DNA of 9,784 nucleotides from Clostridia bacterium (lineage in GTDB: Bacteria; Bacillota_E; RBS10-35; JAJYVN01), in assembly GCA_027335515.1 (NCBI GenBank), contig DAHWHT010000056.1, positions 1 to 9,784 of the forward strand, given 5' to 3'. The position numbers and the translations under genes were made by a program. Within the stretch, counting starts at the first letter, position 1, and each line of letters begins with the position of its first letter. Below the pieces are notes generated by a model. The model was not told the DNA's origin. It worked only from the letters and a program-made list of their open reading frames with translations, and ran no database searches. Positions 1-5,598 of this stretch are shown one piece after another.

Positions 1-139
1 TCGGAGGACCGGACGCCGCACCCCCCGCCTTCCTGATCGCACCCGTTGACACACCCGCCGCCGCACAAAACGTTGCCGTCTGTGACCCACAGCGTGCCAG
101 CGGCGACCTTGGTCGGCGGTCTTCCGCCTGACAGGGGGA
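1..139. other. Left edge, no supportable gene
   Basis: No gene can be supported here. A plus-strand frame is open from the window edge to a TGA at 129-131 and a minus-strand frame is open through the edge. Neither has a recognisable domain or a good ribosome binding site. The stretch holds repeat R1 copy 1 (115-138). A GTTGACAC at 44-51 recalls the TTGACA inside repeat R2, but in the opposite orientation. If the repeat array continues to the left, this would be part of the next unit, but blocks R2 and R3 are not seen at the expected distances. Confidence 0.4.
115..138 (-). repeat. Repeat block R1, copy 1 (after small ORF A)
   Basis: This copy reads, on the plus strand, GGCGGTCTTCC, then an extra GCC, then TGACAGGGGG. 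Apart from the 3-base insertion it matches 20 of 20 bases of the copy at 542-561. It contains the palindrome CCTGACAGG (127-135) and a short hairpin GGCGG-TCTT-CCGCC (115-128). It lies immediately past the stop codon of the minus-strand ORF at 140-376. It could be a terminator-like hairpin, a protein-binding site or part of a recombination site; the sequence does not decide. No T-tract follows on the minus strand, so a classical intrinsic terminator is unlikely. Confidence 0.75.
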
Positions 140-376
140 TCACACACCCGGTTCGCAGTCGCGGTGAAAGACCACCAGAGCGTCCGGCCGCGCGACCACC
201 GCGCAGACCTCGCGCGCCTCCGGGCTGGTCCAAAGCCACCGCTGCAAGGTGTCAACGGCCGAGATCCCAGGAACATCGCGGAACTCGGTCACCCCGAGCC
301 GCATCCGTACCCCGGATGCATTCAGCGGCTGACCGACTGCCTGGCCGTAGCGGTATTCGACCACCGGTCCGAGCAT
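140..376 (-). CDS. Small ORF A, hypothetical protein (78 aa)
   Basis: I do not recognise this protein. The ATG at 374-376 is chosen because GGAGG lies 8 bases upstream on the minus strand; the frame stays open further upstream, but that extension has no ribosome binding site and reads like non-coding sequence. The product is soluble and mixed in composition, starting MLGPVVEYRYGQ and ending VVFHRDCEPGV, with a central TLQRWLW stretch. It has no signal peptide or membrane segment. Repeat R1 follows its stop closely and repeats R2 and R3 lie upstream, the same arrangement as for the unrelated ORF at 567-827. A TTGACA at 433-438 (minus) could be a -35 box, but no good -10 box follows. It may be element cargo. 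It could still be a chance ORF in GC-rich DNA. Confidence 0.5.
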   Translation of the reverse strand: MLGPVVEYRYGQAVGQPLNASGVRMRLGVTEFRDVPGISAVDTLQRWLWTSPEAREVCAVVARPDALVVFHRDCEPGV

Positions 377-427
377 CGCGTTCGCCTCCGTTCGCCCGTC
401 TGCACCGACACACCGCGTCACGAACCC

Positions 428-451
428 GGCGGTGTCAACAGCGGATCGCTT
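428..451 (-). repeat. Repeat block R2, copy 1
   Basis: On the plus strand this begins GGCGGTGTCAACAG and then runs CGGATCGCTT. The first 14 bases are identical to the copy at 889-913 and the rest is similar (AGCGGTTGCTT there). On the minus strand the block contains TTGACA (433-438), a perfect -35 hexamer for the ORF at 140-376, but the bases 17 positions downstream are a poor -10 box. It could be a shared promoter element or part of a mobile-cassette boundary. Confidence 0.6.
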
Positions 452-472
452 GCAGGAGCAACCGGGCCAATG

Positions 473-491
473 CGCCACCGTTGGGCTCCAA
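473..491 (-). repeat. Repeat block R3, copy 1
   Basis: The plus strand reads CGCCACCGTTGGGCTCCAA. It shares CGCCA and the 11-base imperfect palindrome TTGGGCTCCAA with the copy at 962-981. Within it, CCGTTGGG (478-485) is also found in the P-loop-coding DNA of the broken ABC gene at 2686-2693, beside the presumed insertion point. The match is short and GC-rich, so its meaning is uncertain. Confidence 0.55.
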
Positions 492-541
492 ATCCCGGCC
501 GACTGCCGGCTGCGACTGGCAGGCTGCGTTGCGTCGGCTCC

Positions 542-561
542 GGCGGTCTTCCTGACAGGGG
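542..561 (-). repeat. Repeat block R1, copy 2 (after small ORF B)
   Basis: The plus strand reads GGCGGTCTTCCTGACAGGGG, identical to the copy at 115-138 apart from a 3-base insertion in that copy. It includes the palindrome CCTGACAGG (551-559). GGCGG at 542-546 can pair with CCGCC at 563-567, which overlaps the TAG stop of the ORF at 567-827. It therefore sits at the same place relative to its gene as copy 1 does. Confidence 0.75.
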
Positions 562-566
562 TCCGC

Positions 567-827
567 CTACCCATCGATGAGCCGCTCCAGGCCGGCCGCC
601 AGATCAACACAGCGGCGAAGTTCGCCGGGATCAGGCACTTCGGCTCTCGCCATCTCCCGCAGCGCCGTGCTCAGCGCCCCGGCCGTGAACCCGACGACGG
701 CCTGGCGCGTGCGCCGGTAGCTCAGCCACCAGAGGTTGGCCACCAGGGCGCTTGCGATCACGCCGCAAGCCGCGCCGACGCCGAAGATGAGACCGGGGGT
801 CAGGGGCCATGCACTCGGGCAACCCAC
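567..827 (-). CDS. Small ORF B, putative one-helix membrane protein (about 86 aa)
   Basis: I do not recognise a family. The GTG at 825-827 is chosen because a near-perfect AAGGAGG lies upstream on the minus strand, its GGAGG 8 bases from this GTG; the adjacent GTG at 828-830 (spacing 5) is equally possible. The TTG at 897-899, which gives a longer frame, has no ribosome binding site. The protein has one hydrophobic segment at about residues 12-32 (from GLIFGVGAACGV to ANLWWL), then a basic SYRRTR stop-transfer stretch and a soluble helical tail ending LAAGLERLIDG. This suggests a small anchored protein with a cytoplasmic tail. It shares no obvious sequence with the ORF at 140-376 although the flanking DNA is repeated. 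It is divergent from the recombinase and probably element cargo. Confidence 0.6.
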   Translation of the reverse strand: MGCPSAWPLTPGLIFGVGAACGVIASALVANLWWLSYRRTRQAVVGFTAGALSTALREMARAEVPDPGELRRCVDLAAGLERLIDG

Positions 828-888
828 CACGACCGCCTCCTTGCCCGCACCCAGGCGCGGGCGGTCGGTGAGGGTCCCGGTTTGCGGG

Positions 889-913
889 GGCGGTGTCAAC
901 AGAGCGGTTGCTT
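889..913 (-). repeat. Repeat block R2, copy 2
   Basis: The plus strand begins GGCGGTGTCAACAG, identical over 14 bases to the copy at 428-441, followed by AGCGGTTGCTT. On the minus strand it contains TTGACA (894-899) about 70 bases upstream of the start of the ORF at 567-827, again without a convincing -10 box. Confidence 0.6.
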
Positions 914-916
914 ATG

Positions 917-935
917 GTGTCGGGGTGCGCGACAC
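917..935. promoter_or_regulatory. Operator-like inverted repeat
   Basis: GTGTCG (917-922) and CGACAC (930-935) form a perfect 6-base inverted repeat with a 7-base spacer. It lies between the recombinase and the divergent small ORF B, where a dimeric repressor could control both. No regulator gene is visible in the window. Chance is possible in GC-rich DNA. Confidence 0.3.
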
Positions 936-961
936 TACACTTGGAAGGGCGCCCCAGTTCC

Positions 962-981
962 CGCCAGGCATTGGGCTCCAA
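962..981 (-). repeat. Repeat block R3, copy 2
   Basis: The plus strand reads CGCCAGGCATTGGGCTCCAA. It shares CGCCA and TTGGGCTCCAA with the copy at 473-491. Its GCATTGGGCTCC resembles GCATTGCGTCC at 2670-2680, the element-side edge of the presumed junction in the ABC gene: 10 of 12 positions match with one gap. The block lies in the upstream region of the recombinase. Confidence 0.55.
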
Positions 982-1001
982 GGGAAGCCGGGGAGGCCCT
1001 C

Positions 1002-1014
1002 CAAAACCGTTTTG
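1002..1014. promoter_or_regulatory. Palindrome just upstream of the recombinase
   Basis: CAAAAC-C-GTTTTG is a perfect 6+1+6 inverted repeat, unusually AT-rich for this region. It ends about 15 bases before the recombinase ATG and just before its ribosome binding site. A second inverted repeat, GGAGG-C-CCTCC (992-1002), abuts it. The position suits an operator where a repressor or the recombinase itself would block transcription or translation. No -35/-10 pair is clear. Confidence 0.4.
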
Positions 1015-1028
1015 TAGGGGGTGAAGGG

Positions 1029-2732
1029 ATGGAGGTGACCAACGGGAGCCGGCAAACGCTGCGCGTGGCGCTGTATGCCCGCGTTTCCAGCGAGGGGCAA
1101 GAGCGAGACGAAACCGTTCAGAGCCAGTTGGAGGCGTTGCGCGTCTACGCGGACGCCAAGGGGTACGGCAAGCCGGCCGAGTTCGTGGACGAGGCCCGCT
1201 CGGGATATACGCTCGTCCGGCCCGCCCTCGACCGCCTGCGGGATGCCGTCTCCTCCGGCGCCTTCGACGTGGTGCTGATCCACGAGATTGGCCGCCTCGC
1301 CCGCGACTATGCGGACCAGGCGCTGCTCCTACGGGAGCTCCGCAAGCGGGCACAGGTGGAGTTCGTCAAGCACCCGACCGACGACAGCCCTGAGGGCCAG
1401 TTGCTGGAGAACATGCTCGGGGCCATCGCCAACTTTGAGGGCCGCGTGATCGCCGACCGCACACGCCGGGGCCGGCAGCATTGGGTCGAGCAGGGCGCCC
1501 TGGTCGCCAGCGGCGTCCCCTACGGCTACCGCTACATCCCGCGCACCGCCGAGCACCGGGCGACCATGGAGGTTGACCAGGCACAAGCCGCGATCGTCCG
1601 GGAGATCTTCGCCATGCTGGTGGACGAGCACCTGGCCTGCCGCGCCATCTGCCGGCGCCTCACCGAACGCGGGACCCCGTCGCCCAAGGGCGGCCGCATC
1701 TGGCACCCCTCCGTCCTGCAGCGCATCCTGACCAACACGGCCTACGTCGGTCGCTTCGTCTACGGCAAGAACGAGGCGGCCGAACCCCAGCGGGCCTTCA
1801 AGCCCGTCGGTGAGCGCAAGCGCAAGCGGTCCAGCCGCAAGGCCCTGCCGCCGGAGCAGTGGGTGACCATTCCCTGCGCGCCGATCGTCGCGGAGGAGAC
1901 CTTCCAACGCGCGCAGGCGCAGTTGGCGGCAAACGCGCAGTTCTCGCCCCGACACAACACGCGCCACGCGTACCTGCTGCGGGGGCTGATCCGCTGCGGC
2001 AAGTGCGGCGGCGCCTACGTGGGCAAGGTCGTGGGCCGGCGCAATGGCAAGCGGACGCGCTACTACTACTGCCGGGGGACGGACCCATACAACACCGGGC
2101 CGCAGGGCGCCTGCCGCGGCGCCAGCTACCTGCGCGCCGACGACGCCGAGCGCACCGTCTGGGAGACCTGCCTGGAACTCCTGAAGCCGGATGTGCTGGC
2201 CGAGGAATACCGGCGGCGGGTCGCCCACGACGACCAGGACGGGGAGGCGGCCGAAGCCCGCAAACTGCAGGCCGACCTGAAGGCGGTCGAACGCCAGGAG
2301 CGCCGCTGGCAGGACGCCTACGCGGGAGAGGCGATCGACATGGCCACGCTCAAGGAGCGCATGACGGGCTGTCGGACGCAGCGGCAGTCGCTGGAAGGGC
2401 GCCTGGCCATCCTGGCCGACGCAACGGCGCGTCGGCGCCAGCAGGTCCAGGTGCTCGACTCGTTGCAGGCGTTCTGCCACCAGGTGGGCGAGGGGTTGGA
2501 GGACGCAGACTTCGCCCGTCGCCAGGAGATCATCCGGCTCATGGTGGAACGGGTGGTGGTCGAAGACGGGGGTCGCCTGCGGATCGAGTTGGCCATCCCG
2601 TTGGGCGGCCACGGTTCAGGCGGCGGTGGGCAGCGGCAGCCGGCGGGGTCGGATCCCTCGCCCTTGTATGCATTGCGTCCCCGCCCCGTTGGGGCCGACC
2701 AGCGCGACCCGCTGCCCCGGGTGCAACTGTAG
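1029..2732 (+). CDS. Large serine recombinase (integrase), 567 aa
   Basis: Site-specific DNA recombinase of the large serine family, which cuts both strands through a 5'-phosphoserine link. The N-terminal resolvase domain (about residues 11-150) carries YARVSS with the likely catalytic Ser20, and downstream conserved HEIGRLARD. A Recombinase domain follows (about 160-246, with GVPYGYRY). A zinc ribbon has Cys323, Cys326, Cys348 and Cys362. A charged coiled-coil region (about 395-475) follows and the family-typical end lies near RIELAIPL. The ATG at 1029 follows AGGGGGTGAAGGG; the frame is open back to 432, but that extension lacks domains and crosses the small ORFs. About 23 unusual Gly- and Pro-rich residues precede the presumed junction, and about 17 residues beyond it are encoded antisense to the ABC gene, overlapping that frame by 117 bases. 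It is therefore probably the enzyme that inserted this element. Confidence 0.93.
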   Translation: MEVTNGSRQTLRVALYARVSSEGQERDETVQSQLEALRVYADAKGYGKPAEFVDEARSGYTLVRPALDRLRDAVSSGAFDVVLIHEIGRLARDYADQALLLRELRKRAQVEFVKHPTDDSPEGQLLENMLGAIANFEGRVIADRTRRGRQHWVEQGALVASGVPYGYRYIPRTAEHRATMEVDQAQAAIVREIFAMLVDEHLACRAICRRLTERGTPSPKGGRIWHPSVLQRILTNTAYVGRFVYGKNEAAEPQRAFKPVGERKRKRSSRKALPPEQWVTIPCAPIVAEETFQRAQAQLAANAQFSPRHNTRHAYLLRGLIRCGKCGGAYVGKVVGRRNGKRTRYYYCRGTDPYNTGPQGACRGASYLRADDAERTVWETCLELLKPDVLAEEYRRRVAHDDQDGEAAEARKLQADLKAVERQERRWQDAYAGEAIDMATLKERMTGCRTQRQSLEGRLAILADATARRRQQVQVLDSLQAFCHQVGEGLEDADFARRQEIIRLMVERVVVEDGGRLRIELAIPLGGHGSGGGGQRQPAGSDPSPLYALRPRPVGADQRDPLPRVQL

Positions 2733-3941
2733 CCATAGGTTGTCGAGTACGGGCTGCGCGCGCCCTGGATAGGTGAAGCGCACCCCCTCCAGCCGGATGC
2801 CGTCGCGCAGCGGCCGCGGGAACACCTCGCCATGCCCGTCCTGCGAGGCGGTGGTGCCGGGCGATTCGGGCAAGGCCAGGAACGCCCGCACATAGCCCAC
2901 CTCGGTGGTGCTGGTGTGCAGGTCTCGCATGCCGAAGGCCAGGCGATGCATGCCGCCCTGCATGGCACCGACCCCCCCGAACAGGGCCACGAACGCCCCG
3001 GCGTTGATGCGGTGGTCGGCCAGGGCGACCGCAAGGAGGAGGGCCGTGCCGACGAGTGCCACAAGCGTCAGGGCGCTGGTCGGCAGGCCATCCCTGACCG
3101 CCCGGCGTCTCTGGCCCATCCTCGCGGAGCGCAGGTCGCGCCGCAGCCGTCGCCAGCGGTCCTGAAGCGTCGCCTGCAGCCCGAAGACCCGTATCTCTTT
3201 TTGCTCACCGCGTCCGGTGAGCAGACCGTCCACATAGGCGGTGCGACGCTGCGTTTCCGTCTGCCCGTAAGTGAAGGACATCCAACGCCGGTTGATCTCG
3301 GCGCCCCAGAGGGCCTGCGGCAGTCCGACGACGATCAGGCCCCCCGCAAGCCAGGGGGAGACGGGACGAAAGAGCAGGGCGACCGTGACGACCGCGATCG
3401 CACCGTGCAGGAGGGATAGTCCGCTCTTGAACACGTCAAACACCTTGTGTCCGGCGTGGGCGCTGCGGGAGAGCTGGTCGTAATGGGTGCTGCTTTCGAA
3501 AAACAGCAAGGGTAACCGCTCCGCCTTGCGCAGGCGCTTGCGTCCCAGGCGGTGGGTCAGGCGCTGCTCCGCGCGCTGTTCCAACGGGTGGCGCAGGTCC
3601 CACAGCGGCCCCTGCGTCAGGATCAGCACGAAGGCCAAGACTCCGAGCCAGGGCAGCAGGGGGGTGAATCCGGCGACCCCGCGGCTCAAGGACGCGATGG
3701 CGAGGTTGATGACGCGTTGGGTGACGCGCACGGAGGCCGCCGGTCCGAAGCCGGCGAGCATCGCCAGCGCCGCGAGCCCCAGCGCGGGCGCCAGGGCGTG
3801 GCGTGCCACCTGCGCGGCGGACCAACGCCACTGCTGGAGGATTTCGGTGATCGTGGAGCGGTGGGCCCAGCGATCCGTCGTGGACAGGTCTGGTCCCCCC
3901 AACGCGCCCTTCTGGGCGGACGGGTCAGCGACGCCTGACAT
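2616..3941 (-). pseudogene. ABC exporter half-transporter, truncated at Walker A
   Basis: Fused permease-ATPase of the ABC exporter type, cut short. From the ATG at 3939-3941 the frame encodes 441 residues. There are six plausible membrane segments in three hydrophobic clusters (about 50-70 and 92-112, 172-212, 286-330), with an intracellular region between them (about 215-285). The ATPase domain then begins (IRLEGVRFTYPG, about 382-393, with the aromatic A-loop residue). It reaches VGPNGAG at 416-421, where Walker A should continue with Lys-Ser/Thr. Instead it runs 20 unrelated residues to a TGA at 2616-2618. The Q-loop, signature, Walker B and H-loop are all absent, roughly 180 residues short of the usual 600, so ATP hydrolysis is lost. 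The ribosome binding site is weak. Break and recombinase together indicate insertion; the missing half should lie left of the element. The substrate is unknown. Confidence 0.85.
2667..2696. other. Presumed element/host junction (att half-site)
   Basis: Reading the ABC gene on the minus strand, codons are normal down to the GGG at 2679-2681 (last Gly of GPNGAG) and then depart from any Walker A. The next codon is ACG where AAG or AAA is expected, so homology ends at about 2677-2678. Host DNA is to the right and element DNA to the left. Host-side bases 2683-2695 form an inverted repeat (GCCCC-GTT-GGGGC). The exact crossover dinucleotide cannot be fixed without the other end of the element or an uninterrupted allele. 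Confidence 0.65.
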
Positions 3942-4203
3942 CTGGCTGGATTGAACTTCCGATTCAACGGCGCGTCCGCCGGCACCTGCGCGAACCGTCG
4001 GCCTGCCCGGAGCGATTCCGTCGGCCCCGCGATCGGGACGCGGGCGCGTGATCCGGGCGGCCGGGTCCGGTGTCCGTGTGGTCTTCGAGGATCGAATCCG
4101 GCCCGCCCGCGGTTGGCCATCCGCCGCAGGCCCGCCGCCGTCCGCCGGCCCGGACCGTCGGCAAGAGGATGCGTGCCGGCCAGGGGGAAGGGAAAGCGGG
4201 GGG
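3942..4203. promoter_or_regulatory. Divergent intergenic region, broken ABC gene / sulfatase 1
   Basis: This 262-base region separates the start of the broken ABC gene (leftward) from sulfatase 1 (rightward) and should hold both promoters. The clearest structure is TTGAA (3951-3955) and TTCAA (3963-3967), an inverted repeat with a 7-base spacer just upstream of the ABC start, a possible operator. No confident -35/-10 pair is visible. The rest is GC-rich and holds no supportable gene. Confidence 0.4.
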
Positions 4204-5574
4204 ATGGCGATGGCCGACAACATCGTGCTCTTTATTACCGATGACCACGGCTCCTGGGCAACCGGCTGCTATGGCAATCCGGACGTGCGTTCGCCCAACC
4301 TGGACGAACTGGCGCGCACCGGTGTGCGCTTCGCCCACGCCTTCACGCCGACCCCGGTCTGTTCGCCCGCGCGGGCCTGCATCATGACCGGCCGCATCGC
4401 CTCGCAGCACGGGGTGCACGATTGGCTGCGCGAGCAGGAACCGGCGGTCGGTGCCATCGACTGGATCGCCGGGGTTCCCACCCTCGCCCAGCACCTCGCC
4501 CGCTCCGGCTACACCTGCATCCAGTGCGGCAAGTGGCACATCGGTCAGAGCGAGCAACCGCACGGCGGCTTCCACCGCTGGTTTGCGGTCGGTCAGCCGC
4601 AGGGGGCGCACGGCGGCAGCCAGCGGTATAGCGATGAAGGCAAGATCCAGATGATCAAGGGCTTCAAGACCGACGTGGTCACGGAGCACGCGGTGGACTT
4701 TCTGCGATCGGACGCCGCCGCCGAGCCCTTCTTCCTGGTGGTCGGCTACATCGGTACGCACACCCCGTGGAAGGGACACCCGGAGCGGTTGGCCGCGGCC
4801 TATCGGGCGCGCGATCTGCACTGGGTGGCGGACGCACCGCCCCAGCGGGTGGACGGCGGCCCGGGTCAGGGGGTCGACCCGCGCGAGGCCCTGGTCCAGT
4901 ACTATGCGGCGGTCACCCACATCGACGAGGGGGTCGGCCGCGTGCTGGACGCCCTGGAGGTGGCCGGTCTGCGCGAGCGGACCACCGTTGTCTACACGGC
5001 CGACCACGGGCTTGCCCTCGGTCAGCGCGGTATCTACGGCAAGGGCAACGGCACGCTGCCCAAGAACATGGCGGAGACCTCGATCCGCGTCCCCCTGATC
5101 TGGAACCACCCCGGCCAACTCGCCCAGGGTGCGGTGGTCGAGTCGCTGGTCGACCACTGCGATCTGTTCTGCACCCTGCTCGACCACGCCGGGGTCGACG
5201 CCTGGCGGGGGGATGCGGCACTTCCCGGCGCGAGTTACCTGCCCGCCCTGCGCGGCGAACCGCTTGCCGATTGGCGCGACACCTACTTCGGCGAGTTCGG
5301 CCCCGTGCGCTGCATTCGCACCCGCGATGCGAAGCTGGTGCGCCGGCATGGCCACGGCGGCGACGAGTGGTATGACCTGGACGTCGATCCGCTGGAGCGC
5401 GACAACCGCATCGACAGCCCCGACCCGCACGTCCAGGCGCGGATCGCGGCCCTGGACGCGCGGATGCGGGCGTATTTTGAGCGCTACCAGGGCCCCGGGC
5501 GCAGCGGTCTGCGTTGGGATCCGGCCAGTCGGGGGGTTGGGGCGGATGCCGTCGCCGCGGGTTGGGGCGTGTGA
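4204..5574 (+). CDS. Formylglycine-dependent sulfatase 1 (456 aa)
   Basis: Type I sulfatase, hydrolysing a sulfate ester through a formylglycine made from Cys. Visible motifs are Asp13-Asp14 in FITDDHG (metal ligands), the maturation motif CSPAR at 53-57 followed by TGR, GKWHIG at 109-114, and TADHG at 265-269 where many relatives have DNG. The C-terminal part includes DEWYDLDVDPLERDN, a typical sulfatase ending. The ATG at 4204 is chosen because the frame further upstream does not resemble a sulfatase and a purine-rich GGGGGAAGGGAAAG lies ahead; ATG 4210 is also possible. There is no signal peptide, so it probably acts in the cytoplasm on an imported sulfated substrate, with a formylglycine-generating enzyme supplied elsewhere. 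It is convergent with sulfatase 2, with 24 bases between stops. The substrate is not readable; related alkaline-phosphatase-fold hydrolases are the alternative. Confidence 0.92.
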   Translation: MAMADNIVLFITDDHGSWATGCYGNPDVRSPNLDELARTGVRFAHAFTPTPVCSPARACIMTGRIASQHGVHDWLREQEPAVGAIDWIAGVPTLAQHLARSGYTCIQCGKWHIGQSEQPHGGFHRWFAVGQPQGAHGGSQRYSDEGKIQMIKGFKTDVVTEHAVDFLRSDAAAEPFFLVVGYIGTHTPWKGHPERLAAAYRARDLHWVADAPPQRVDGGPGQGVDPREALVQYYAAVTHIDEGVGRVLDALEVAGLRERTTVVYTADHGLALGQRGIYGKGNGTLPKNMAETSIRVPLIWNHPGQLAQGAVVESLVDHCDLFCTLLDHAGVDAWRGDAALPGASYLPALRGEPLADWRDTYFGEFGPVRCIRTRDAKLVRRHGHGGDEWYDLDVDPLERDNRIDSPDPHVQARIAALDARMRAYFERYQGPGRSGLRWDPASRGVGADAVAAGWGV

Positions 5575-5598
5575 TCCGCCCCGACCTCGCGCCGCGGC

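Noticed and set aside
480..486. GTTGGGC matching the integron attC/core consensus GTTRRRY
   Set aside because: The second R3 copy has ATTGGGC, there is no paired RYYYAAC giving an attC-like fold, and no tyrosine integrase is present.
432..1028. In-frame upstream extension of the recombinase (199 extra residues)
   Set aside because: The extension has no domain, lacks a ribosome binding site, and crosses ORF B and the repeats. The resolvase fold begins right after the ATG at 1029, which has a suitable site.
4089..4099. GGATCGAATCC resembling a tRNA T-arm
   Set aside because: No matching acceptor, D or anticodon arms are found at tRNA spacing; the GGGCGG/CCCGCCC pair around it is too close. 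It is treated as a chance 3-base stem.
4048..4203. N-terminal extension of sulfatase 1
   Set aside because: The 52 extra codons are Pro/Arg/Gly-rich, have no signal peptide character, and lie in the divergent promoter region.
3964..5430. Long minus-strand open frame (488 codons) opposite sulfatase 1
   Set aside because: It is antisense to a clear sulfatase, has no recognisable motif, and is explained by third-position GC bias.
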